Positions 17,878 to 26,287 of a stretch of DNA of 64,000 nucleotides are shown piece after piece. Each line of letters begins with the position of its first letter. The stretch's first letter is position 1. Made by a program: the position numbers and the translations under genes. The stretch is from the NCBI GenBank assembly GCA_020635055.1, contig JACKAN010000003.1, positions 62,001 through 126,000 of the forward strand, read 5' to 3'. The notes below the pieces were generated by a model. The model saw only the letters and a list, made by a program, of their open reading frames with translations, made no database searches and was not told the DNA's origin. The DNA comes from Pseudobdellovibrionaceae bacterium (GTDB lineage: Bacteria > Bdellovibrionota > Bdellovibrionia > Bdellovibrionales > UBA1609).

Positions 17878-18405
17878 GTGGCTAAATTTTTAATTCTTTT
17901 ATCAGCAATTGTATTAGGAGTTCTTTCACGATGGTTGCCCCATCCACCTAACTTTACACCGATTATTGCTATTGCAATTTTTATGGGCATGCGCTTACAA
18001 AACACTTGGTCAGTACTTCTTATGCCAGTATTGATTCTATTTGTTTCTGATATTTTTTTAGGATTTGATTCTACTGCTATCATTATCTACCCCAGTTTGA
18101 TGTCTCTTGCCTTATTTGTTTTGTATACAACAAAAAAGAAAATATTCAGTTCGAAATCCCTTGAAGTTGTTTCTTTAAGCTTAGGGGGATCCATTTGGTT
18201 TTTTCTGCTCTCTAATGGGGCTGTTTGGTGGTTTTCAGGAATGTATACGAAAAATTGGAACGGATTAATTGCCTCTTACTTTGCTGGGGTTCCTTTTTTT
18301 AACAATACATTGATTTCAACTTTAGTTTTTACAAGTGCTTTAGTGCTAGCGGATAAATTAATTTTTCGATGGGCCTATCCCACCATATTAAAGAGTAGAT
18401 ATTAA
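17878..18405 (+). CDS. Small integral membrane protein (DUF6580-like)
   Basis: 175 residues with about five hydrophobic helices. It has the recognisable N-terminal pattern SRWLPHPPNFTPIIAIAIF seen in a family of uncharacterised membrane proteins; I believe this is DUF6580, recalled rather than searched. The GTG at 17878 is preferred because AAAAAGGGAG lies 6 bases before it; an in-frame TTG at 17842 has no such site. Its stop is two bases before the nucleoside transporter start, so the two are likely co-transcribed, which may hint at a role in small-molecule uptake. Confidence 0.75.
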   Translation: MAKFLILLSAIVLGVLSRWLPHPPNFTPIIAIAIFMGMRLQNTWSVLLMPVLILFVSDIFLGFDSTAIIIYPSLMSLALFVLYTTKKKIFSSKSLEVVSLSLGGSIWFFLLSNGAVWWFSGMYTKNWNGLIASYFAGVPFFNNTLISTLVFTSALVLADKLIFRWAYPTILKSRY

Positions 18406-18407
18406 AC

Positions 18408-19712
18408 TTGGAAAGAATTATAAGTTTTTTTGGCTTATTTGCTCTTATCTTTATTGCTTACATTTTGTCTGCAAATAAAAAGAAGGTCGATTTTAAAATA
18501 GTTTATATGGGTGTTGGGCTTCAACTGATACTGGGTGTTTTAGTTTTGGGTGTTCCAGGTTTAGATATCATTGGCCCCTTTCGTGGCGCCTTTCAAATAG
18601 CTAATGATCTAATTATTGCTTTGCTAAATTTTACTCTTGAGGGCAGTCGTTTTATTTTTGGAGACTTAGTCAGTGTTCAAAAATCTGGTTTTATTTTTGC
18701 GTTTCAGGTACTTCCAACCATAATATTCATGGCCTCGATTATGGCTATTTTTTATCATTTAGGTATTATGCAGAAAATCGTTTCTTTAATTGCTAGTATT
18801 ATGCAAAAAGTTATGAATACCAGTGGAGCAGAAACTCTTTCTGTGGCTGCAAACATTTTTGTTGGTCAAACAGAGGCACCACTTATGATTAAACCCTTTG
18901 TTGCCAAAATGACAAAATCAGAATTATTGGCAGTGATGACGGGTGGGATGGCAACTGTAGCTGGTGGAGTTATGGCAGCATATGTTGGATTATTAAAAGA
19001 TAGGATTCCAGATATTGCTGGTCACTTGCTTACAGCTAGTATAATGTCTGCGCCAGCAGCCTTGGCTATTGCAAAAATACTCTTGCCAGAAACAGAAGTT
19101 CCAGAGACCATGGGTACCATTCCAAAAGACATAGATAGTGTCAAATATAGTAATATCATTGAGGCTGCGGCAACAGGAGCTGGTGAAGGATTGAGTTTAG
19201 CTCTAAATGTTGGTGCAATGTTACTGGCTTTTATAGCAATTATTGCTGGGGCAGATGCATTGTTAGGAGCACTTGGTGAATTAATTAACTTTCAAGCTTG
19301 GGGTGGAGTCATTACTCCAGAATTGATGATCAAAGAAGGAAGCCTTCCTACTTTGAGTTTAAGTTTAGTTTTAGGATGGTTATTTGCACCCATTGCTTTC
19401 CTATTGGGTATCCCTTCTTCTGAAATGGGTATTGCAGGTTCTTTGCTTGGGCAAAAAATAGTATTGAATGAGTTTGTAGCATATTTGAACCTTTCACAAA
19501 TTTCAAATCAGTTGAGTGATCGAACAACTATTATATTATCCTATGCACTTTGTGGTTTTGCAAATTTCTCTTCAATTGCAATACAGATTGGTGGAATTGG
19601 TGGAATCGCACCTTCAAGAAAAAAAGATTTAGCTGTACTAGGTATGAAATCAGTTATCGGTGGAAGCTTAGCCGCCTTTATGACAGCAGCCATCGCTGGA
19701 ATACTTATTTAA
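18408..19712 (+). CDS. nupC: Concentrative nucleoside transporter (NupC/CNT family)
   Basis: An inner-membrane ion-coupled nucleoside importer, 434 residues with about ten helices. Family motifs: FVFQ-type GDLVSVQKSGFIFAFQVLP, VAANIFVGQTEAPLMIKPF, MTGGMATVAGGVMAAYVG, and near the C-terminus SYALCGFANFSSIAIQIGG. The start is a TTG directly after the previous gene. It ends 1 base before the convergent FHA-coiled-coil gene. The identity is secure; exact nucleoside preference is not visible. Confidence 0.94.
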   Translation: MERIISFFGLFALIFIAYILSANKKKVDFKIVYMGVGLQLILGVLVLGVPGLDIIGPFRGAFQIANDLIIALLNFTLEGSRFIFGDLVSVQKSGFIFAFQVLPTIIFMASIMAIFYHLGIMQKIVSLIASIMQKVMNTSGAETLSVAANIFVGQTEAPLMIKPFVAKMTKSELLAVMTGGMATVAGGVMAAYVGLLKDRIPDIAGHLLTASIMSAPAALAIAKILLPETEVPETMGTIPKDIDSVKYSNIIEAAATGAGEGLSLALNVGAMLLAFIAIIAGADALLGALGELINFQAWGGVITPELMIKEGSLPTLSLSLVLGWLFAPIAFLLGIPSSEMGIAGSLLGQKIVLNEFVAYLNLSQISNQLSDRTTIILSYALCGFANFSSIAIQIGGIGGIAPSRKKDLAVLGMKSVIGGSLAAFMTAAIAGILI

Positions 19713-19713
19713 A

Positions 19714-22700
19714 TTATAACTCTTCATCAGAGTAAATTTGTGGTTCTTCTGATGAATTATTTAAGCTTGAGCTTTCTTTTCTAGGTAAATTTAATTTTTT
19801 ATTACTATCACTTGCTAAGGCTCTCATTTGAACTTTGTTTTGTTCAAAAAAGTTTTTATGAAATTTCCAAAATGTTTTAAAATTGTTCTCACCCTCTAAT
19901 ATAGTTTTTAGTTCAGTTATTTTCTCAGATTCTTCTTCATGCATTTTATCTATGCCGGCTTTTAATGTTTCTGGGTGGGTGGCATTTAGGCTATTTTTTA
20001 AATCCTCTAAAACAAGAAAAATTCTAGATTCTAAGCCCATATACTTGGCCACAGTAGTTTCATGGAGTTTAAGATCATTTAAAAAAAGTTTATTGAGCTC
20101 TAAAGTCCAATTTTTTTTGTAGTTCTCATCTGTTACACTTTCTAAATAGTGTGTGGTATAGAGTATATTATCTGTATATGTTTCTTTAAAAGTGTCTGTA
20201 GTTTCTGGTTTAAACAGCCGTGCTGATCGAAGCTGATCAAAATATTTTTTAGTAATAATTTCTTGGAGTTGAGCATCGGGAGTCACTTGAGCTATAATTT
20301 TATAGCCCACTTCTGCAAAAAATTTGGGGGCAATTAAGTAAGAAGTAAACAAAATGAAACCAATACAAGCTGCTACTCCTAATTTGTACCAAAATTTACG
20401 GCTGTTTTGTGCTTCTTGAGGGCTAAAAGAGAGTAAAGTTTTAACTCGATTTTGGTGCTCAACGGATTCGCCATCGAGAATTGCTTTTACTGATTTTTTT
20501 ATTTGATTAAATAAAAGTTTTTTATTGTTGTCTTCCAAGTAGGGGATTTGATCTATTAAAGGTAAAACACCTTCTTGTAATTCATGCATGATCTCTTTTG
20601 AATCGAGTTTCTTTTTATATTCAAATTCCTTTTCTTTTTGTTGCAGAGTTTTCTTTAGTTCCTCATTGCCATCAAATTTTTTCTTTATCAGCTCCTGTTC
20701 TGCTAGTTTAGATTTTTCAATGTATTCTTTTTCGGCACGATCTATCCAATTTTTATACTCTAGTTCTGCTTTTTGTAAAATTTTTGCTGCATTTTCATTT
20801 GCTGCTGTCATCACTTCTTGTTCTTTTAATTTAAGCTCATCGGCGAGAACTGAATTTTGCTCTTTAATACCTTGTAAATGTTGATTAAATAATTGAAGTT
20901 CTGCTTCTGCAGTGTTTCTTACGCTTTGTATCTGAGTTAACTCCTCTTTATATTTTTGAATAGATTGTAATAAATGTGAAATTTGTGATTCATTTTTGTT
21001 TTTATTTGATTCGAATTTTGATTTGAAATCATCATGTTTACTTTTTAGTTGAATAATTTTATCTTCATATTCTTTAATTTGCTTTTTAAATTGTTCGCTT
21101 TGTGTTTGTCTTCCTTCGAATTGGGAATTGTATTCAGATTTGATAACATCTAACTTGGCTTTAGCTGTTTCTGTTTCTCGTTCAATATTTTTTAACTCAT
21201 TAAAATTTTGATTTTTGTTTTTTTCTATTTCGACGAGTTCATTTTTCAAATGGGTTAAGGATTCTAAAATTAGCTCTTTTTCTTTGTTGGCTTTTTGTAA
21301 TATATTAGAAGCTTCTTTTTCTGCTATAGAAATCTGCTTTTTTAACATTTCATTGGCCTGATTTTCGATGGCCTTAGCTTGTTGGTGGGATCTATTTGTA
21401 AGATCCTTAGCAGCGACTTGTGCTTGTTCTTCGATTTTCTTTGCTTTTAATTTAGAAATTTCTAGTTCATTTTGTGCTTTGGTGGCTGCATCTTTTTGTA
21501 ATTGTTCGGCCTCACTTTTTGCTTTATTGATTAGAGATTGAGATTTTGTTTTTAATTCTTGCTCCATTTGGATGATTTGAGACTTTAACTTTTGAATGTT
21601 CATTTCTTGTTGAGATTTGATTTTTGTATATTGATTCTCCAGAAAAATCTGTTCTTCTTTTAATTCTTTATTTTTGTTATTAAGAATTTTATTTTCTTCA
21701 TGAGCTTTAGAAACTATTTTTTCTGCTTCCATATGACTATTTTCTTTAAACTTAAAGAGTTCTTTTTCTAAGCTGACTTTTAATTCTTCTGATTCGCGTA
21801 GTGTAGAGTCGATTATAGACTCTGATTCTTTTTTTGCTGTTTCCATTACTATCTGGGCTTGATCTTTGGCTTCATTAATTGAAATTTCGGCTTCATTATG
21901 AGCTTCACTGATAATGGCTGCCGCCTGGTCCTGATACTCTTTTTTTATTCGTTCAGCTGAAAGCTGTCCTAACTCTATCAACTTATCTCTTTCTATTTCA
22001 GCATCCTTTAAATATTTGTTAGCTTCATTTTTGGCCAATCTTATAATTTCTTCAGTTTTATTATTTGTTGCTTGAATTATTTCATGTGCTTCATTTTTTG
22101 CTTTGTTGATAATGTTGGAGGCTTCTTTTTCTGATTGAGTCTTTATTGTTATTCCTTGTTCCCGATAACTTTGTAATAGAGCTTCAGCCTCTGCTTTTGA
22201 TTTTTGTTCTAGTTCGAAAACTTTATTTTCTGCAGCTTTAATTAGGTTTTCTACTTTTGCATTGGATTTAGCACTCAATTGTGCCGCTTCATTATTTGCA
22301 GTGGCTACCAGTTCATCATATTTTATTTGTGAGTCTTTTATTAGGGAATCGGCTTTGGCTTTTGATCTATTTAAAATTTCTTCTGCTTTTTTACTTGCCT
22401 CTTCTTTAAATGTTTTTTCTAGGAGCTTAGCCTCTTCGTTGATTTTGTTAAACTTTTCATTAGCGTCTTTAATCCGAGATTGAGCCATTTGTTCGGCTGT
22501 TCTGATTATTTCATCTTTCGAATTTATAGCTTCAGATTTAATTTTTTCAGAGGCTTGTTCACTTAAATTTAATAAGTTTAATCCCTTTTTATTAATTTCT
22601 TCTAAAAATTTTTCTCCTTCTTCTTTGGCTTGGCTTTTTAATTCATAGGCAACTAGGTTCGCATCCTGTACAATTTGTTCTCCTTTTAATTTTGCGTTTT

Positions 22701-23247
22701 CAATAGTTTGTTCTGCTACACTTTGCATTTCACTGACAAAACTATTCATCTCATGTTTTACATTATTTTCCCAATTCATAAGGTTGGTTTTAGCAACCAA
22801 TGACAACATGCTAGTGGGTTTTAAGATAGAGCTTATCCAGGAGTTAATGTCTTCAATGGTATCGTATTTAATAAATCTATTTATGTAAGCTTTTTCTTTT
22901 TTAGCGAGCAATTGTGCTGTTTCAATTTCAGTGATCATTCTTAAATTCATGATCATTGGTGCTGTTCCCATTCGAATGGGTGCACCTTGAGAGTAGCGTA
23001 CAAATTTCCCTTTTGTGATAGCCTTGCCACTGATAGTGGTTCCAAATGTAGAGTTGTTATCTTTTATGTAAATTTCACCATCTTTAGCATTGACAACAAG
23101 GTGTATACGACTAATGCTATTGAGTGGAATAATGAGTTCAGCTTGATCCGAGCGACCAATAGTAAATTGATAAGCTTCAATAAACTTTTCATTGATCCCA
23201 AATGGGGATACAACCATAATTTTATAATTCAGTTTTGTTAAAGCCAT
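19714..23247 (-). CDS. FHA-domain, giant coiled-coil, single-pass membrane protein
   Basis: 1177 residues. An N-terminal FHA domain, which binds phosphothreonine peptides, is visible: GRS at 31-33, SRIH at 46-49, and NNSTFGT at 64-70. From about 115 to 930 it is a continuous Lys/Glu/Gln/Ala-rich coiled coil with many AxxEAxxII-type repeats. A transmembrane helix lies at about 954-974 (LGVAACIGFILFTSYLIAP). A polar tail of about 200 residues follows, presumably in the periplasm. The topology would be a long cytoplasmic rod with a phosphopeptide-binding head, anchored at the C-terminal side. It lies 193 bases downstream of the MotA-like gene on the same strand. Confidence 0.85.
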   Translation of the reverse strand: MALTKLNYKIMVVSPFGINEKFIEAYQFTIGRSDQAELIIPLNSISRIHLVVNAKDGEIYIKDNNSTFGTTISGKAITKGKFVRYSQGAPIRMGTAPMIMNLRMITEIETAQLLAKKEKAYINRFIKYDTIEDINSWISSILKPTSMLSLVAKTNLMNWENNVKHEMNSFVSEMQSVAEQTIENAKLKGEQIVQDANLVAYELKSQAKEEGEKFLEEINKKGLNLLNLSEQASEKIKSEAINSKDEIIRTAEQMAQSRIKDANEKFNKINEEAKLLEKTFKEEASKKAEEILNRSKAKADSLIKDSQIKYDELVATANNEAAQLSAKSNAKVENLIKAAENKVFELEQKSKAEAEALLQSYREQGITIKTQSEKEASNIINKAKNEAHEIIQATNNKTEEIIRLAKNEANKYLKDAEIERDKLIELGQLSAERIKKEYQDQAAAIISEAHNEAEISINEAKDQAQIVMETAKKESESIIDSTLRESEELKVSLEKELFKFKENSHMEAEKIVSKAHEENKILNNKNKELKEEQIFLENQYTKIKSQQEMNIQKLKSQIIQMEQELKTKSQSLINKAKSEAEQLQKDAATKAQNELEISKLKAKKIEEQAQVAAKDLTNRSHQQAKAIENQANEMLKKQISIAEKEASNILQKANKEKELILESLTHLKNELVEIEKNKNQNFNELKNIERETETAKAKLDVIKSEYNSQFEGRQTQSEQFKKQIKEYEDKIIQLKSKHDDFKSKFESNKNKNESQISHLLQSIQKYKEELTQIQSVRNTAEAELQLFNQHLQGIKEQNSVLADELKLKEQEVMTAANENAAKILQKAELEYKNWIDRAEKEYIEKSKLAEQELIKKKFDGNEELKKTLQQKEKEFEYKKKLDSKEIMHELQEGVLPLIDQIPYLEDNNKKLLFNQIKKSVKAILDGESVEHQNRVKTLLSFSPQEAQNSRKFWYKLGVAACIGFILFTSYLIAPKFFAEVGYKIIAQVTPDAQLQEIITKKYFDQLRSARLFKPETTDTFKETYTDNILYTTHYLESVTDENYKKNWTLELNKLFLNDLKLHETTVAKYMGLESRIFLVLEDLKNSLNATHPETLKAGIDKMHEEESEKITELKTILEGENNFKTFWKFHKNFFEQNKVQMRALASDSNKKLNLPRKESSSLNNSSEEPQIYSDEEL

Positions 23248-23320
23248 AAAGCGCGAAAAACTCCTTTATAAATATCGGTAACATATCGAAAATACTTCAT
23301 ATTTTAGAATTAAATAGGGC

Positions 23321-23337
23321 TTAAACTGGACGCAAGT
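23321..23337 (-). promoter_or_regulatory. 17-bp motif shared by two upstream regions of the motor-like locus, copy 1
   Basis: The plus strand reads TT-A-AACTGGAC-GC-AAGT. The same pattern, with 14 of 17 bases identical, occurs at 25929-25945. This copy is about 75-90 bases before the FHA gene; the other is about 65-80 bases before the MotB-like gene. Similar distances suggest a shared promoter or operator element, which would mean the FHA gene has its own, co-regulated promoter. No known site is recognised. Confidence 0.4.
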
Positions 23338-23440
23338 CTATAGATTTTTGACTTTTGTAAGAATGAAATTAAGATCATATAAATTATGAGAGTGCACACA
23401 GTACATCCCATTGATCTGCATTCTAAGTGCACTTACTTTT

Positions 23441-24412
23441 TTAAGAGGCTTTGGGTACCTCATCTCTATGGGGCTGATGTTTGTTGTCATCAGTATATAT
23501 TTTTTTACGCATCTTTAAGTATTCTTTATCTAAAGCCTCTTCGGCTAATGCTTCAAGTGGATTTTTGTGCTCATCAAAGCTGAGAGAATTACTAGGAATA
23601 TCATTGTTTGTGCTTCGATTCCATAGACGATTTAAACAGTTTTCATAGTTATCTATGGTTCTTAAAAAGAGTCTATCTGCAGACAATGCCGTATTTAGTA
23701 AACTCATTCCAATAGATAGTGTAATCCCTATTATTGATGTACTCATAGAAAATGAAACTTTAAACAAAAAAGCATCCATAATTTTTTTGGCACCTTCAAC
23801 ATCATCGGGGTTCATAGAGCTCAAATCGGGGAGGGCTTGCATAATACCTAAAAATGTACCAAAGATTCCGCCAATAATAAACATGCCAGGCAAAATGTTT
23901 AAAAAGTCATTGGTAAATCCAGAGGGAATATAACCGAATATTTTTGTAAATGCCGGATTATTTTGAAACACGCTTTTTGATACATCTAAGAAGGGAGGGT
24001 GATGATTTTCTTCCCTTTTAATATGACGCATTTGTTTTAAGGAATTTTTAACTAACCAAGCAAAACCCTGTTTATTAAGAAAAACGCGATCCCCTAAAGA
24101 CATGATCATATCGGGCTTTCTTCTTTGTAAGATAGCTGTAACTTCAAATATTTCGTAATAAGTAATCAATAACAATTTTTTTGCTGTTTGAAAAAAAGAA
24201 ACATTGGGTTGCTCTTCAATCTCTTCTAAGTAGTTGTCTATTCTTTTATCAAATTCTTTTGTGAAGAACTCTTGTCTTTTCAAAGTTAAATAGTTTAAAA
24301 TTCTTAAAACTGCCCCTATGCAGAAAACAAATACCATGGTTGGCATTAGAATGTCTGTGGCGAAGAAAACCAATGTATTAACTATTGATTGTATAAAGTT
24401 TTCTTTGATCAT
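23441..24412 (-). CDS. MotA/TolQ/ExbB-like proton channel protein
   Basis: 323 residues. Helices lie at about 20-42, 172-193 (LPGMFIIGGIFGTFLGIMQA) and 214-238 (FKVSFSMSTSIIGITLSIG). The last two match the conserved paired helices of the MotA/ExbB superfamily, whose stator subunits form ion channels with a MotB/ExbD-type partner. A cytoplasmic domain of about 130 residues separates helix 1 from helix 2, and a polar tail of 80 residues follows helix 3. It starts 11 bases after the MotB-like gene. It is clearly different from the flagellar MotA at 43076-43876. Confidence 0.85.
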   Translation of the reverse strand: MIKENFIQSIVNTLVFFATDILMPTMVFVFCIGAVLRILNYLTLKRQEFFTKEFDKRIDNYLEEIEEQPNVSFFQTAKKLLLITYYEIFEVTAILQRRKPDMIMSLGDRVFLNKQGFAWLVKNSLKQMRHIKREENHHPPFLDVSKSVFQNNPAFTKIFGYIPSGFTNDFLNILPGMFIIGGIFGTFLGIMQALPDLSSMNPDDVEGAKKIMDAFLFKVSFSMSTSIIGITLSIGMSLLNTALSADRLFLRTIDNYENCLNRLWNRSTNNDIPSNSLSFDEHKNPLEALAEEALDKEYLKMRKKIYTDDNKHQPHRDEVPKAS

Positions 24413-24423
24413 TTTTTTACCCC

Positions 24424-25866
24424 TTAATTTTCTAAATCAAATTTAATAATAACTCTTTGTGCTTTCTTGCAATCATAGATTTTACAAAATTCTTTTTGAT
24501 CCATTCCCGAAGCTATTCCACGTGTAGAAGCATCTACTTTTTCGGCTAAAAAACTTCGACCCGTCACTTTGACTAATGATTTTAAACGTTTTTGTTCGGG
24601 GAAGGTTAGGCTAGATGTATCAAAGATATTATCAAAAATACTTCTTGCTCTTTTATAGCTTAAATCTAAGTTGTATTGAATGGCTTTACGATCGTTTTCA
24701 TCCATACTTTGTGGATCTATATATTTCCCTTTGTATGTGGGGGAAGCAAATCCTACAACCTCAATATAAGATAATTTTTCAGAAATTTTCTTGTCTGAAA
24801 ATAAGCTTTTAGCATAAACAGGTATGGACTTTTCTAATATATTTTTCATATTGGGTTTTAAACTAAATTTCCCAGTGTCAAAATACTCATCACCAAAATT
24901 GATAACCACATCACCAGTGTCACCATCGACTTCAGCATCAATTCCAGCTTTATTAAAGTTACTTTTGATTTTAGCTGCGAGTGCTTTTCTGGCATTTAAG
25001 CGTGATTTGGCTTTTTTTAGTTCTTTTTGGTTTTTTTCTACTTTTTTGCTTAGCGAAGCCACTTCTTTGTTATACTTAGCTTTTTGTTCCTCTTGGAATT
25101 GTTTTAAAGCTCTCTCTCGGGCTTTTGCTGACATCTTTTGCTTTTGTATTTTTTCTTTATATTCCCTGCGTTCAGCTTCTGCTTGTTTTTTTTGATTTTC
25201 TTTTAGTTCTTTTAATTCACTTTCGAATTGTGATTGTGTCTTTTGCAATTCATTGACAAGCATTTCCTTTTTACGATTCGCATTGGCTAGCTTTCTTTCT
25301 TTTGCTGCTAAATTTGATTTTGTTTTTTTAAGATTATCAGCCACATCTTTGAATTTACTTTCTAGCTCTGCAATTTTAGATTCACTTTCAGTTTTTACTT
25401 CTTTTATTTGTTTATCACGACGTTCAATGGTTGTTTTTGCCATCATATTAGAGTTAATAATATTTCGAATGAGTTGTTGATACTGATTTAAAGCTTGTTC
25501 TTTTTTTTCATTTTCTTTGGCTTGAGCTCTCAAATTGTTTTTTTCATTTTTAGCATCTTCTTGCAAAAGGTTTAACTTGCCCATTAGATTTTTATAAACT
25601 TCCACTTCATCGTTACTGGCTTGTTTTTCTAGGTAATCTTTTTGAACAGTATTGTAGACTTTAAGCTGTTCCTTAAGATCTGCGTTGAGTTCCATAACTC
25701 TTTTGTATTCTTTATTTTTTTGAATTGTGTAAGTAGAGGATTTTAAACCCGCAACCACATACAAAAGAAGAAAAACCAGGGAGAGGACCATAAATAAGTC
25801 AGATGAAGTCGCCCAATAGGTTTGACTATCTTGTCTTTCTTTAATTTTGTCGTAATCAAAAGCCAT
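24424..25866 (-). CDS. MotB-like protein: stator helix, long coiled coil, OmpA-type peptidoglycan domain
   Basis: 480 residues from the chosen ATG at 25864-25866. A GTG 12 bases upstream is possible but would place the GGAG ribosome site too close. The helix at about 21-42 begins SSDLFMVLSLVFLLLYVV, with an Asp (D23) where MotB and ZorB have their ion-carrying Asp. Residues about 45-300 form a coiled coil. The end is OmpA/MotB-like: FGDEYFDTGKFSLKPN and VVGFASPTYKG, with NLDLSYKRARSIFD. MotB usually has only a short linker here, so the 250-residue coil is unusual. It is the first gene of the three-gene locus. Confidence 0.85.
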   Translation of the reverse strand: MAFDYDKIKERQDSQTYWATSSDLFMVLSLVFLLLYVVAGLKSSTYTIQKNKEYKRVMELNADLKEQLKVYNTVQKDYLEKQASNDEVEVYKNLMGKLNLLQEDAKNEKNNLRAQAKENEKKEQALNQYQQLIRNIINSNMMAKTTIERRDKQIKEVKTESESKIAELESKFKDVADNLKKTKSNLAAKERKLANANRKKEMLVNELQKTQSQFESELKELKENQKKQAEAERREYKEKIQKQKMSAKARERALKQFQEEQKAKYNKEVASLSKKVEKNQKELKKAKSRLNARKALAAKIKSNFNKAGIDAEVDGDTGDVVINFGDEYFDTGKFSLKPNMKNILEKSIPVYAKSLFSDKKISEKLSYIEVVGFASPTYKGKYIDPQSMDENDRKAIQYNLDLSYKRARSIFDNIFDTSSLTFPEQKRLKSLVKVTGRSFLAEKVDASTRGIASGMDQKEFCKIYDCKKAQRVIIKFDLEN

Positions 25867-25928
25867 AGTTATTAGCACTCCAAAAAAATTCAGAAATCTA
25901 ACTATCCTTCGGATTAATTTATGAAGAG

Positions 25929-25945
25929 TTTAACTGGACAAAAGT
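25929..25945 (-). promoter_or_regulatory. 17-bp motif shared by two upstream regions of the motor-like locus, copy 2
   Basis: The plus strand reads TT-T-AACTGGAC-AA-AAGT, matching the copy at 23321-23337 in 14 of 17 positions. It is placed 63-79 bases upstream of the MotB-like start, in the expected promoter region. The rest of the 25946-26056 stretch holds no gene that I can see. Confidence 0.4.
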
Positions 25946-26056
25946 GCACACCCATGAATTTGTGAAAATATATTTATGCGGGCCGGCCATTGGTCCAGTA
26001 AATAAATACTTGTCTGAAGCGATAAATCCCCACTCAACATCCATCCTAGCTGAAAA

Positions 26057-26131
26057 GGTTCCCGGTTAAATTTCCGATAAGCACCAAGTCATAAGCATAG
26101 CAAATTTCACAGCGCCGGAGTTGCTATGCAG
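26057..26131 (+). repeat. Dispersed repeat, copy A
   Basis: This copy begins GGTTCCCGGTTAAATTTCCG, continues with GCACCAAGTCATAAGCATAG and CAAATTTCACAGCGCCGG, and then GAGTTGCTATGCAG. The same string with a few changes recurs at 31726-31820, its first half at 31834-31869, and its inverted first 25 bases at 32035-32059. All copies lie within or at the edge of the accessory island. The nature of the element is unknown. It has no open frame of its own. Confidence 0.75.
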
Positions 26132-26157
26132 CAATAAAGGCCGCATTAAAAGGCTTA

Positions 26158-26264
26158 TAATACCAATTACAAGAAATAATTCCCCTTTTATAGAAACAGA
26201 AACCTTGCTTTTATAATACTTACAGAGAATTAAGAATAGGAATTAAATAATGTAATTGGTATTA
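26158..26264. mobile_element. 107-bp MITE-like element with 14-bp terminal inverted repeats
   Basis: TAATACCAATTACA at 26158-26171 is perfectly inverted as TGTAATTGGTATTA at 26251-26264, enclosing 79 AT-rich non-coding bases. Short length, perfect ends and lack of coding fit a miniature inverted-repeat element or a large hairpin. The 116-bp direct repeat around the neighbouring IS begins exactly after the left arm at 26172, so only this copy has both arms; the duplicate at 28164-28279 carries only the right arm. Confidence 0.55.
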
Positions 26265-26287
26265 CTCGAATCCAGCCAAAACTCACT
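26172..26287 (+). repeat. 116-bp direct repeat, left copy, flanking the IS1634-family element
   Basis: It begins AGAAATAATTCCCC and ends CCAGCCAAAACTCACT immediately before the terminal inverted repeat of the insertion sequence at 26288. By eye it is identical over all 116 bases to 28164-28279. Long, variable target duplications have been described for IS1634 of Mycoplasma mycoides, so this is best read as the duplicated target. Confidence 0.9.

Noticed and set aside
20588..20884. Plus-strand open frames inside the coiled-coil genes
   Set aside because: Phe/Ser-rich translations are the complement of Lys/Glu-rich coils and are shadows of the real minus-strand genes.
19714..25866. Calling the motor-like locus a Zorya anti-phage system
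   Set aside because: The MotA-like and MotB-like pair recalls ZorA/ZorB, but the long tail typical of ZorA is absent, and no ZorC, ZorD or ZorE-like helicase or nuclease gene is next to it. The FHA-coiled-coil partner is not a known Zorya component.
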